Positions 24,335-35,296 of a DNA stretch of 64,000 bases are shown here, piece by piece; positions within the stretch are counted from its first letter, which is position 1, and each line of letters begins with the position of its first letter. Position numbers and translations under genes: made by a program. Origin of the DNA: Trichopria drosophilae (taxonomy: Eukaryota > Arthropoda > Insecta > Hymenoptera > Diapriidae); the NCBI GenBank assembly GCA_030407085.1, contig CM059587.1:69037001-69101000 (forward strand), written 5' to 3'. The notes under the pieces were generated by a model that saw only the letters and a list, made by a program, of their open reading frames with translations, did no database searches and was not told the origin of the DNA.

Positions 24335-25266
24335 TTAGAGGTTCCTTCTTTTAGGTTTTTCATTTTTAGGGTTCCCGTTTTTAGGTTTTACGTCTTTAGG
24401 TTTCTTGTTTTTCGGTTTCTCGTTTTTAGGTTTGATGTTTTTAGATGTTTCATTTTTAGGTTTTCCAACTTTAGGCTTTACGCTTTTAAGTTTCACTTTT
24501 TTAGGTTTTTCGTTTGTAAGTTTCTCGTTTGTAGGTTTCTCGTTTGTAGGTTTTTCTTTGACAGTCATGCTTGAAAAATATTCATTGAAAAATTGTTGGC
24601 CATTTGGACTCAGGTACTTCAATAAAGCTTTCACATCTTTTATTTTCTCTTGTGTGATTCCTGTCGGTTGAGATAGTGACGAATTCTGCAAGTCATCGAA
24701 TCCGATCGATTTTTCTATGATGTACTTTTTATGTGGTCCACAATAATCTTCGAATATGTCTACTTCGCCATTTGGAAAATAATGAATCATTGCGGCTTTA
24801 CTGATCTGTAAACCTTTAGGAATCTTGCAGTTCTTCGACAATGTTGACTCAAAATCTATTACCGTGTAGGTTGTACTCTTCACAACAATGAAAGGCGGGG
24901 TTTTCGAATTTTTTATTATGTTCAAATAGTCTTTTTCTGCTTCAATCGTTTCGTAGCATTTTTTTTCTTTTGTCCATATATTCCGAAATTTCTATCACAT
25001 TGGCAATAGGAGTGTCCTCGTACAAGAAAAAAATGCTGAATTTCGACTTGAAGCTTCGTTGAGACCAGCGATAAAAAAAGTAACACGGTATGATTCCTGT
25101 TCTATCCTCCGCATGCATCCGAAAATAAAATTATTTTGTTGACGCATATTCGTAACGAAATTTCCTTGAGTATCGTGTACAACAGGAGATTACATACCGC
25201 GATTCCTCCTTTTTTCATTGATCCTTCCATGAAAGGAAACATGCAACTCCAGTCAGTTTTATGAAC
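24335..25266 (-). pseudogene. Outer-element transposase-like gene, C-terminal half
   Basis: Read on the minus strand, coding resumes right after the hAT-like insertion with VHVHKTDWSCMF. It continues through a FPFMEG segment, GGIAVCNLLL, and LFSDACGG with its likely acidic active-site residue. A TAG at 25,102-25,104 and frame changes follow. The last intact frame (24,335-24,925, 196 codons) ends in a tail of about 65 residues rich in Lys-Pro-Lys-Asn, encoded by a short tandem repeat, probably a basic nucleic-acid-contact tail. It joins in frame and sense to the N-terminal half at 47,507-48,382. I know the family as a widespread, unnamed transposon-associated protein of arthropods; calling it a transposase is inference. 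Confidence 0.7.
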
Positions 25267-25274
25267 ATGGACAT
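25267..25274. other. Left TSD of the hAT-like element
   Basis: ATGGACAT here pairs with ATGGACAA at 47,499-47,506: 7 of 8 bases match. Eight base pairs is the hAT duplication length. Confidence 0.75.
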
Positions 25275-25635
25275 TAGGGCGGTTCTTGTTTTGCGAAGGT
25301 TCAAATTTCTTACGGGTCCCCCCTCCCCCCTCCCCGGAATTTCTTCATTCGTGTGAAAAAATTAACTGGTGAAAATTTTAGCCCGATCGGTAAAAATTGA
25401 GAGGTCGCTCAAGAGCCTTCAATTTTAACATTGTTTTCCCATAAGAAAAACAGTTTGTTCAGTCATATCTTTTCTTGGATGTTTTCCGAAGGTAATGGCC
25501 CTAATCCGATCAAAAAATATTAATTTTCGGTCGAGTTATTACGTTTTGAATATTGATCATTTTTCGCAAAAAAAAATGTAAAAGCCTAATAATCGCAATT
25601 AAATAGCTATAACTTTGTCCGAATGAATTCTAAAA
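25275..25635. repeat. Left long terminal inverted repeat, hAT-like element
   Basis: It begins TAGGGCGGTTCTTGTTTTGC. About 360 bp match the inverse of 47,100-47,498, including TTTTTGATCGGATTAGG and AAAACGTAATAACTCGACCG as read from the right arm. A G/C-run (25,318-25,336) is longer on the left. Confidence 0.85.
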
Positions 25636-26141
25636 TTCAGTTCTTCGTGTACATAACTAAAATTTTATAAAAAGTTGAGAATAGTAAAATTCAAAATCAT
25701 ATCTCTCTAGAACCGATCCGAAAACGTTACCAAATCCGTTGATGGAATCGAAAATCTGGAAAATTAGGGAATGTTTCACGCATTGTCGTTGTCCATTAGA
25801 ATATAGTACTATTTGATACAAGTGGGTAAAATTTTTTGTGTGGATGTACGGGTTGCCGGCCGAACCGAAGGCGAACAATATCTTCAGTTGTATGTTTGCG
25901 TAATTCACAGGTTACGCACACTGTAACAAAAATGAAATTTTATTACGTTTGAAAATATGCAATTGTTTATTGAGTTACCATTGCCGAACCCAGAGTCACG
26001 AATCGAGGACGTGGCGGTTAGCGACTCCATTTTTTTTCATTTTATGATTATTTCCTTTTTTTTCATTTTTGGACTATTTAATTTTTTTGCTATTATCTTT
26101 TGTAATTTCTTTTTTATTCTTTTTTTATTTTTGGGTTTTGG
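25636..26141. other. hAT-like element 3' interior
   Basis: No gene. It holds CCCAGAGTCACGAATCGAGG and GACGTGGCGGTTA followed by CTCCATTTTTTT (about 25,988-26,035). A close relative of that block sits inside the piggyBac-like element at 7039-7085. T-rich sequence follows up to the transposase stop. Confidence 0.5.
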
Positions 26142-27813
26142 TTAAAGTTTTTTTATTAATTTTGGGTAACTGTTTACGGTAATCGGAAACAACTTGTAAC
26201 AGATATTGCAGTTGTTCTTCATCTTTTGTTAATTTTCCAGAATATTCCTGAATCAGCGCTACGCCTTGTTCCGCATGATCGTTTACTACCTTCAAAGATG
26301 TTAACTTTTTTTAGCTTCTTGAAACTCAGCATTTTCCTCCCATTGGGATGCAGGTAATGAAAGGAAGCCACGAGGTAAGCCTAGTTTTATAAATAATGAC
26401 ATACTGTTTTTTGTGGTAAAATCTACATGACTTGTATCTTTAATATTTTCTAGTTCTACACTAGCGCGCTTCAGAGGTTCATCTTCCCCTTCCTGATTAA
26501 ACATAGCTTCCACCATGCCATTTTTTTTATTTCGGTACCGACATTATTCTCAAATATTGCAAGCCCCACCAACTCCTCAGATAAATACCAGAGGTGTTTA
26601 GACATTTTTTGAGATGTTACTTTGGAAATTGCTGGATTTTTTGCCTTATATGCTACAAGAGACTGAAGAAATTTCAAGTCATCGTGAGGAGCTCTTGTAG
26701 CAATCGGTGCATTTATCCAAGCTCTCACATAAAGTGTAGCAAAAAAAATGCAAAGGCTTCGGAGGCCTTTTTCTTCCCTTTTTTAAGGTGAAATGTGTAC
26801 GAAACATCCACACCTTAAAGGAGTAAATAATTTTAGACATCCACCGAGCTTGATGCATTGGTCCTGGTGCTGAGAAATGTACACCACGAACTGGTGGCGC
26901 GCCAAGAAATACCAAGGTGAGTTCAATCAATTCGCGACAATCATCACGAGGTTGTTTTTCAATTAAAACAGCATTTAAAAAATGTTTCTTCTTTGGTTTC
27001 AGCAATTGCTTCAAACGTAACCTGATCTGTGGAAGCATCATTATATTGCAGCTGATTTTATGTATTCCACTGTTTTTGGAATCGTTTAAAGAGAAGGATT
27101 TCTGCAGACGAGGAAGGGCCCAAGATCTCCGAGAATGCTGCGTACCAGCTATCAATTCCAGAATATGATGTCGACAGGCAAGGTGAAGTAAATCACGTTC
27201 GAGTAACTGTTCAAGAATGATACAGGCGCCAGCCTTTCGGACAGTATTAGAACTTGTTGTATCGAAGCACATCCCTTGCACTTTTTCATGAATACTCCAT
27301 TTATTTAAAATTTCGAAGACTGCTTCAGGCTGCGGTTTTCCAGTGCCAGACTCAATTTTAGGTACAGCCAGCAGTTGTGAATCTCCATCTAAACCAGATA
27401 CCAGTATTGGTAGTCGATCAACGTTATCTTGACTAGTGAGGTCTTCCAGAATCTTCCCACCCTAATGAACAATTAAGGCAACATCAGGTTTAAAGTTTAA
27501 CTGTATATTGGTAGCAACGCTTTTTCTATACCTCTGACGTTCTCGATGAATGGTGCTTACATTTAAAGAAAAATGATTACTGACATGACCAAGGGCTTTG
27601 GCAGTTTCTCCAATAATCATGAATGCTGTTTGATTGGAAGTCTTCGTTCGATCTAACGTAGCCAGTAGAGATGGAGTCAACATTTTTATTCGACCACGTG
27701 CAGGAACAGAAGGACCGGGAGTAAGGTCCAAGTAGAATTACATGTTACTGAACTTGAAGTAAGAGAACTGCTATTAACCTCACTGACTTCCATACAAGAC
27801 TCTTCTTCTAAAC
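26142..27813 (-). pseudogene. hAT-like transposase gene, 3' part
   Basis: Minus-strand coding remnant continuing the 5' part at 34,671-35,212 after the BEL insertion. Recognisable order: a Ser-rich linker, PGPSVPARGRIKMLTPSL, a block LPILVSGLDGDSQLLAVPKI, then MCFDTTSSNT (probable catalytic Asp), ACRHHILEL (resembling the C/DxxH of hAT-like RNase-H folds), HFSAPGPMHQARWM, and HLWYLSEELVGLAIF (candidate catalytic Glu). Damage: TAG at 27,462-27,464 where Trp is expected, and frame changes near 27,735, 26,770, 26,525 and 26,305, several in homopolymer runs. The reading can be followed to about 26,142. The family is common in insect genomes. The hAT assignment rests on the 8-bp duplication and the Cys-His motif and is not certain. 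Confidence 0.75.
27809..27813. other. BEL TSD, left
   Basis: TAAAC, identical to 34,666-34,670 on the other side of the BEL element. Confidence 0.9.
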
Positions 27814-28253
27814 TGTAGCAGATGGTTGTTTCCAAAAAATGGAAGTACTGAGAATATTTTCCAAACGCTTTCGTCAAAAATGGCGAACCGCGACGAGAAC
27901 GCCCCGAGTGGATTTTGGAGTAAACGAACAAATTCACTGGTTATACTTATCCAAGATCTGTGCTTTATTATTTTTGCGGGAGTTACAATCGCGATACAGA
28001 GATCAAGAAGAACGTGATCGCAGCGCGGTGAATTTCCCGATGGAAAAATCGATTGCGATACGTAACAACGTGCGCGACATCCGACGCGTTCGATCTCTAA
28101 CGTACAAGTAAGTAAGGCGGAAGCGAAGTCGATTTGCGGGAATTTTCGCAGATCGCGTGATAATCGTGCAATTTGGCGCCAAAGGAAAAGATGGCGCTCA
28201 ACATACTCAAAGTATATAGAACTTGTGGCGCGTACATTGAATTGTCCTAAACA
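27814..28253 (-). repeat. BEL/Pao 3' LTR
   Basis: 440 bp, TGT...ACA ends, nearly identical to 34,227-34,665 in the same orientation, differing by a few substitutions and small indels. The two LTRs flank the gag-pol region and are bordered by a perfect TAAAC duplication. The high identity implies a younger insertion than the gene it interrupts. Confidence 0.95.
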
Positions 28254-28399
28254 AACCGCCCGTCTCGTCTCTAAGACTTTTGAGACGAAAATTATAGCAT
28301 ATTATGACAAATAGTTAAATTCTTAATATTATACCGAATTACAAATGTTTCGATAAACTTGGAGGAACCGCCCGCCATGACTCTTCTCGCGTAGGAAAA

Positions 28400-29605
28400 C
28401 TAGGAATCTACAGAGAATAATTTATACAGTTGGGTGACAGGTCGTTTTCGCTTAGAAGAGGCCGTTCGCATGGTCACGACGCGTACATGTCCATCCGGTC
28501 CGGGATGTACGTACTTAATCCGACCTAACTCCCATTTAGACGGTGGGAGTAGCGAATTTTTTAATAAAACTATATCATTCACGCGTAAGTTTGGTTTCTC
28601 AGATTTCCGTTTAATTCTTTGTTGCAAAGAGTTGAGATAGTCTTGAAACCAAAGACGCCAGAAAGTCTCCAGCATTCGACGTACGCGTTGCCGACGGGAT
28701 AGATAATTTTCTTTCAAATCTAATGTCGACGGTTCGGGTACGCTGACAAGAGGTGAGCCGATCAGAAAATGCCCCGGAGTAAGTGCGGTTAGATCAGATG
28801 GATCATCAGAAAGAGGGCATATTGGCCTTGAATTTAGGCACGCCTCGATCTGAGCGAGTAAAGTGCTAAATTCTTCTGTAGATAAGGTGCGCGAGCCGAC
28901 GACCCGCCGAAGGTGGAGCTTCACACTCTTCACCCCAGCTTCCCAAAGTCCTCCATGATGAGGAGCTGAAGGTGGGATGAAGTGCCAAGTTGTTTCATCT
29001 TCGGCCAATTGAACGGCAAGTTTAGAGTCGCGACAGATGGCGCGAAACGCGTGAGATAATTCTCGATCGGCACCTTGGAACGTCGTGCCGTTGTCACTGT
29101 AGACGTTAGCAGGAATGCCACGACGTGCTGAGAATCTTCTGAATGCCGCTAAAAATGTTGAGGACGAGTAGTCGCTGACGAATTCCAAATGTATCGCGCG
29201 AGTGGAAAAGCATACGAAGACCGCGATATAGGACTTGAAGGTTTTCTGACCGCGACCGGTCCGCGGGAGAATAGCGAATGGTCCCGCATAATCCACACCA
29301 CAATTTAAGAATGGGCGAGCTGGAGTTATTCTCAACTTCGGGAGATCGCTCATAATCTGGGATGCGGTTTTGGCAGCGTAACGAATGCATCATACACAAC
29401 GATGGATATGCATTTTAATAATTGTTCTGGCACCAATTACCCAGTATGATTGACGCAAGATGCGCAGTGTAAGTTGCACACCCCCGTGCAAACATCTAAG
29501 ATGTGCATGGGCAACTATTAATTGGCTAATTTTATGGGGCGGCAATATCATTGGATGCATTTCGTAGAAAGACAGTGTGCGTTGCGAAGCCGACCTCCGA
29601 CACAC
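28400..29605 (-). pseudogene. BEL/Pao integrase region
   Basis: The integrase inserts the cDNA copy into chromosomes. The N-terminal zinc-binding part (29,605-29,390) has the His-His pair in HAHLRCLHGG. A TGA at 29,390-29,392 falls within its Cys-Cys pair, where the frame otherwise continues unbroken. The 317-codon frame 28,400-29,353 carries the catalytic core: Asp in NCGVDYAGPF, Asp in YSDNGTTFQGA, Glu in HHGGLWEAGVKS, followed by the BEL-type C-terminal domain and a natural stop. A frame change near 29,590 separates it from RT/RNase H. One stop plus one frame change mean no full product is expected. Confidence 0.92.
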
Positions 29606-31569
29606 AATACTCCATTTTCGTCTAGAAATGGATGAAGGCTCGCTAATCGACTACGACGTGGGATATATAAATTCTTTCGTAAAGCATGGAGTTCGTCAGG
29701 AAAATTAGTTTTCTGGATGGTTTTAATCCAGAAAATTTTTGCAAAACAAATTTCATCTGCGGAAATAGGCGTTCGATTGAGAGTGTCGGGGGTGGATTTA
29801 CGACAAAGCTTAACGAAGCGCAGAACGTAAGCAGTAACCCGTATAAGCTTTGGCCACGATGAAAACTGCATTGGTAACTCCCATTCTGAGGATTCTATTG
29901 CGGCATTGTGCGTCATGGGTTTTCTTCGTTCTAGTTCAACAGAAGCATCATAAATAGTGGGTCTTTCCGGCCATTTACTGGGATCAGACTTGAGCCAAGA
30001 GGGTCCCGAAAACCACAAAGGATGTTCTTGTAACTCCAAAGCCGAGAGACCTCGAGAAGCACAGTCTGCTGGATTGTCCTCAGACAGGACATGATGCCAT
30101 TGAGCATGCGGAAGACGCGTTTGGATGTCGGAAACTCGATTCGCGACAAAAGTTTTCCAGCGTGCCGGATGTTGCCTGATCCAGTCTAATGTCACAGTTG
30201 AGTCGGACCAACAGTGAACTGGAGCATCAGGGAGATTCATGTTGGTGCACACAGCAGAAACAACTTTAGTAAGCAGGAAAGCAGCGTTAAGTTCGAGCTT
30301 AGGAGTACTTAACGTCTTAAGAGGAGCTACTTTTGTCTTAGACATAAGCAACGTAATTCTAGAAGGGCTTGATAATTCTGAAACACGCAAATAAACGACT
30401 GCAGCATATGCACGAGATGATGCATCTGCGAACCCATGGATTTCGGACGTGGCATTACTAGTCTGACCTGTCCACCGTGGAATTGCGATGTTTGTCAAGG
30501 AAGGGAGCTCTGAGCAATACATTTTCCACCGTTGTAGCAGCTCTGGAGGAAGTTCGTCGTCCCATCCGATTTTTTGAAGCCAGATTTCTTGCATCAAGAT
30601 CTTAGCTTGAATAAGAACAGGAGCAACCCAACCAAGTGGGTCGAATAATCGAGCTATATGAGACACAACTTGGCGCTTTGTGACAATGATTATTTTTGGT
30701 TCTGTCACACAAAAATGGAAGGAATCTGGAACAGGGCGCCAAGCGATGCCTAATACCTTTACACCGCCTTCATCGTTCAACGGGTGAACCAACGAGTCGT
30801 CGTGAAATTCCTCAGATAAGTTCCTTAAAAGCGTAGCATCGTTTGAAGCCCATTTTCGGAGTGAAAATCCGCCGCAATTGAGTAACGCGAGCAGCTGTTT
30901 TCGTAAAACTTCAAGATCTTCCACGTTGTCAGCGCCGAAGAAAATATCATCCACGTAAGTGTCCTTTTCTAAAATAGTGGTTGCTAAAGGAAATTTGGAG
31001 CACTCATCTTGAGCCAATTGTCTGAGCACTCGGTTTGCTAAAAATGGAGCCGCTGCCATTCCACATGTAACCTTAGTGAGGCGGTACTCAGAAACATTGT
31101 GCTGCGGGGAAGAACGCCAAAGAATCCGCTGATAATCGGTATCATCCGGATGAATCTTTATCTGTCGAAACATTTTCTCAATGTCCGTCATATAAGTAAA
31201 ACAAAAACGTCGCCAACGCAGAAGTATAAAGGCTAAATTTTGTTGAAGTTTCTGTCCTATGTGCATGTGATCGTTTAAGGATGTACCATTCGTTGTGGGA
31301 CTAGACGCATTAAATACTATTCGGACACGAGTGGTACAGCTATCTTCCTTAATCACGGGGTGATGCGGCAAGTATACGGGTGTAAACCCAGTGGAAAGGG
31401 TTGGCGCTATTTCCATATGTCCGAGGTTCAGATACTCGGAGAGAAACTCGTGATAGTTGTAGCAAAGATGTGGATTTTTTAGTAACCGTCGTTCGGATTT
31501 TTCTAATGAATTGAGAGCTATTGCACGAGAGGATCCTATCTCAATCGGAGGTTCCCTTTTGGTTTTCAC
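29548..31569 (-). pseudogene. BEL/Pao reverse transcriptase and RNase H
   Basis: A 673-codon open frame. Reverse transcriptase: YLPHHPVIKED, then RIVFNAS, MTDIEKMFRQIKI (first catalytic Asp), and the YVDDIFFGAD active-site box (residues ~215-225). RNase H: HGFADASSRAYAAVVY, the LSTPKLELNAA box with catalytic Glu, and HCWSDSTVTLDWI. The length is normal for this part. The 5' end overlaps the gag-protease frame by 29 nt in another frame. Compared with the family, about 25 residues between the acidic end of the protease region and KREPPIEIG appear deleted, which also shifts the frame. The RT domain itself looks intact. Confidence 0.93.
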
Positions 31570-33613
31570 ATTCTAGTTCGTCTTCTGAGAGATACGGCAG
31601 TGAATTTAGTTCCTCAACCTCCCAGAAACGTACGAGTAACTCGTCTAATTTTTTAAGTTGAACGCAATGAAATGCCGGTATGTTGTAACAACGACGTTCC
31701 ATTTCAACTGTAGGTCCTGTTATTAACCACCCGAATATAGTGGATTGAGCTGTCGGGGAACCAATCGGACCTTTACGGAGGCCTTCGAGTAGGATCGATC
31801 CGTAAATGTCGGCACCAATCAGCAGATTGATAGGTGATGAGTCATGCGCACGATTATCTGCCAATTCAATGTTTTTTAAATGATCCCACTGCGCTGATAT
31901 GATATTTTGAGGGGACCGATAGGCGGTTAATTTTGGCAAAATAAATGCGGTAACCGAAACTTTTGGCTCACATTTTCGGACGGGTGAAAGAGTGAGAGCA
32001 ACGACCGAGCGCACAACTCCAGTTACCATTCCCCCGACTCCGGAAACCTCTATGTGCGCGCGCCGTCGTTTTGTGCGTAGATTCTGGACAACATTTTCAG
32101 ACACAAAGGTAGCTTCTGACCCGGGATCTATCAATGCCCGAACACGTATTTTGCGACCTTCCCCTGAAATAAGGTTAACGTATGCAGTTGCCAACATTAT
32201 AAAATTATTTGATGCATCGCGGAGGTCAAATGCTTGAGAGTTGAGACTATTAACATTGTAATGACCTTGAGACGTTGACGGATTTTCGTTCAATTCGTCA
32301 TTTAATTTGGGAGTAAATGTCGGTATTGCATTAAGCGAGACTTTATTTTGCAATTGTTTCGCGTTGTCAAAACTTGGTGCGTTGACATTCAAGGTATTTG
32401 GTGTGGATTCCAAATGTATTAATGTGTGATGCTCGCGCTTGCACCGTGCACACCGATATTTACTCTTACAGTTGACAGCAGAATGACCTTGACGGAGGCA
32501 ATTCATGCAGCATCGATAAGCGCGTACCGCGGCTAGTCTCTTGTCAACCGATTGTTCTTTGAACGAGGGACAATGGTACAAAAAATAACGATTTTCACAT
32601 AAAATGCAAACTGGTAAATTCTCTGTTAAATGGAGAGCGCGCGTAGAGAACTTTCGATTAGCACTTTGTTTCGAATTTGACATTTGCGACGATCGCGCTG
32701 GACTGGGTGAAACCTGGGGAACGAACATTGATTCGAGAGCACGAATTCGCGCAGCAATGAATTTATCTAACTCATCGTATTCGGGAAATGTCGTACTATC
32801 ACCCAACTTCAATTCCCAATCTTTTCGCGAATTAGCATCGAGGCGTTGTAAAACGAGAAATACTAATATATCGTTCCAGCTATCTACATCACGGTTTAAA
32901 TTGCGCATTGCATTTAATGAATCATTTATTGAATCTCGCAAACGTTTCAGCTCAGACGCACTCTCTGATTTCATACTTGGAATAGCAAATAATGTCCTTA
33001 AATGCTCAGTTACGATTGCGCGTGCGTTTTCGTATCGCGTTCTCAAAGTATTCCAAGCTGATACGTAATTTGATACGTAATAATACTCACCAATTAAATT
33101 CGCTTTCAAGTGATGCAATTTTTGCACATTTGAAAGGGTATCATTATTGGCTACAAGGGATTCAAATATATCTCGAAAATTAGCCCAATCAACGTAATTG
33201 CCGGAAAATTTGGGGATAGTTATTCGCGGCAATGCAACAGAAGGTTGTGAGTGCGACTCATTAAGAGTTGAGGAATGCGCAGGTTGAGCAGGGCTAGTTT
33301 GAATTGGATTCAACTTATCTATAATGCCAACGATGAAATCCGATGCACCAAGATAGGTTTCTTCCGCATCCAAAAATTGAGACTTCGTAAAATATTCAAA
33401 AGATATTCTATCCTCAACCTCAGCTTCGGTATTAATTTGACAGTCCAGATCAGTACATCGTTGTTAATTAGAAGTGAGTATGGCTTGGCGACTGCGTGCC
33501 ACTGCCAACGTATAGTTCTTTTGACCAATTTTCTTAAAATTAGACACGAAACGACCAATCGAGTTAATCACTTGGTCTTGTTCAATCAGGAGAACTTCGA
33601 GTTTGGACGACAT
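31541..33613 (-). pseudogene. BEL/Pao gag and protease
   Basis: The likely start is the ATG at 33,611-33,613 (MSSKLEVLLIEQDQ). The same frame is interrupted by TAA at 33,464-33,466 and is then open for 610 codons to 31,541. Gag includes PRITIPKFSGNYVDW and the long helical capsid-like region. Cys/His knuckles follow: CILCENRYFLYHCPSF, then CCMNCLRQGHSAVNC and CARCKREHHTLIH (about residues 255-320), which bind the RNA. The aspartic protease box is VRALIDPGSEATFV (about residue 410), with PGS replacing the common TGS/SGS. One nonsense codon breaks the N-terminus, though a downstream start would still make most of the protein. Confidence 0.92.
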
Positions 33614-34203
33614 GGTCTTTTGAACACAAGCGAGTCACAATAATGGTCTATAACGAGTTCCTAGCACAGTCACTTATCCAAAGTCACAAAACAAAAAAAC
33701 TCGCTAATTATCACGATGTGTTCCACCGTCACGGTAAATATCCATTAATGTTTCAATAATACGAAAAGGCTTGTAAATTAGTGAATTGGAGTTCGTCCTT
33801 GTTCGCATAAACAAAATAATCGTGCAGGGCAGAGTAGTCAGCTCGAAAACGGTAGCAGGTGGTCAGAAGCACGTATGTATGTGTCGGCACTCCTGGGCGT
33901 GAGCTTCTCCGAATCCAATCGGGGGGAGGGAAGAGTCCCAGCGTAAACACACGACGGAGCACGAGCCTGTTGACCTAATCTCGATGCCCACCACACGTCT
34001 GAGGCTCCAAATCAATGAAGCGCGAAGATTGCCGAAGATTCACGAAGCATGAATCGGGGTCCTGCAAATGGCGTTATACGACGCGACGAACTTGATGACG
34101 TCAGAGAAGGACGCTTTTATGAATTATTGCATAAAATTGCTCATTTTGGCGAATATTGCACTTTCTGCACGTTTGCGCTAAGTTTACGCTTTTTATGAGC
34201 AAG

Positions 34204-34221
34204 ATCCGGCTCGAAGGACCA
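34204..34221 (-). promoter_or_regulatory. BEL primer binding site, tRNA-Tyr type
   Basis: Just inside the 5' LTR the minus strand reads TGGTCCTTCGAGCCGGAT, complementary to the 3' end (with CCA) of insect tRNA-Tyr as I recall it. Five bases separate it from the LTR. It primes minus-strand DNA synthesis. Confidence 0.75.
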
Positions 34222-34226
34222 GTTTT

Positions 34227-34665
34227 TGTAGCAGATGGTTGTTTCCAAAAAATGGAAGTACTGAGAATATTTCCCAAACGCTTTCGTCAAAAATGGCGAA
34301 CCGCGACGAGAACGTCCCGAGTGGATTTTGGAGTAAACGAACAAATTCACTGGTTATACTTATCCAAGATCTGTGCTTTATTATTTTTTCGGGAGTTCAA
34401 TCGCGATACAGAGATCGAGAAGAACGTGGTCGCAGCGCGGTGAATTTCCCGATGGAAAAATCGATTGCGATACGTAACAACGTGCGCGACATCCGACGCG
34501 TTCGATCTCTAACGTACAAGTAAGTAAGGCGGAAGCGAAGTCGATTTGCGGGAATTTTCGCAGATCGCGTGATAATCGTGCAATTTGGCGCCAAAGGAAA
34601 AGATGGCGCTCAACATACTCAAAGTATATAGAACTTGTGGCGCGTACATTGAATTGTCCTAAACA
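34227..34665 (-). repeat. BEL/Pao 5' LTR
   Basis: 439-bp partner of 27,814-28,253, same TGT...ACA ends, followed by the second TAAAC at 34,666-34,670. It would carry promoter and polyadenylation signals; none is marked with confidence. Confidence 0.95.
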
Positions 34666-34670
34666 TAAAC

Positions 34671-35212
34671 TATCATTGGTTCCATTTATTTCCCGTCTTT
34701 TCTTTATAAGGGTATGTTCATCATTTATCATTTTTCTTTTAAGAACTTTTCTTTTGGTGGCAGCTGACAGTGAACCTTGGCGACTTTTTTCCCGTTGTGC
34801 TAACAAGAACGTTTTCACTTCATCAACTTTTATAATATTTAATGCATTGTCGTCAGCAATATCAAATAATTCGCGCAAATATTCACGAAATTTATTTTCA
34901 TTGTCCATTTGGGTTTTACTACGCCGCCGTAATGAATTCTTTTTCAACGCATGCCAACGAGTAAACAGTGCCTCTAATTTCATGACTGATTTTACTTGCC
35001 GGTGTACTGGAATACCAAACTTATTCCATATTAATTCGATTTTTTCGATACATTTTTTCGACGCATCGCGTACAAACACTTTATTAATTCTATGGAGAGA
35101 GAAAAAGTATCCTAGGACTTATTTATTAGATGGGAGTTTTGATCCATCAATATTAATGTCATCTTCGTATTTATCCAACAAATACGCTTTTTCCCGACTT
35201 CTAAGATTCATT
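34671..35212 (-). pseudogene. hAT-like transposase gene, 5' part
   Basis: On the minus strand it starts at ATG (35,210-35,212), reads MNLRSREKAYLLDKYEDD, meets a TAA at about 35,121 and continues through FVRDASKKCIEKIELIWNKF and a conserved Lys/Arg-rich middle to NGTNDSL. There the BEL element is inserted. The next codons on the far side (EEESCMEV at 27,8xx) follow in register. This N-terminal region is typically DNA-binding in such families, but no zinc motif is seen here. TAA is the only defect noticed. Confidence 0.75.
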
Positions 35213-35296
35213 TTATAAAACAATATGGGAAATTAAAGTAATGTGAAATTATACAAAATGTGAAATTCAACGAAATGTAAAATTAAATATTAGATA

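Larger units (their letters stand above)
27814..34665 (-). mobile_element. Complete-length BEL/Pao LTR retrotransposon
   Basis: 6.85 kb from LTR to LTR on the minus strand, with tRNA-Tyr-type primer site, gag, protease, RT, RNase H and integrase in BEL order. It is inserted in the coding sequence of the hAT-like transposase, whose frame continues in register once the element and one TAAAC are removed. It is structurally complete but disabled by stops, frame changes and one internal deletion, described in the parts. Confidence 0.95.

Noticed and set aside
24405..24671. 88-codon hydrophobic plus-strand frame resembling a membrane protein
   Set aside because: It is the antisense of the Lys/Pro/Asn-rich repeat tail of the outer gene; the Phe/Leu pattern is the complement of AAA/AAG codons.
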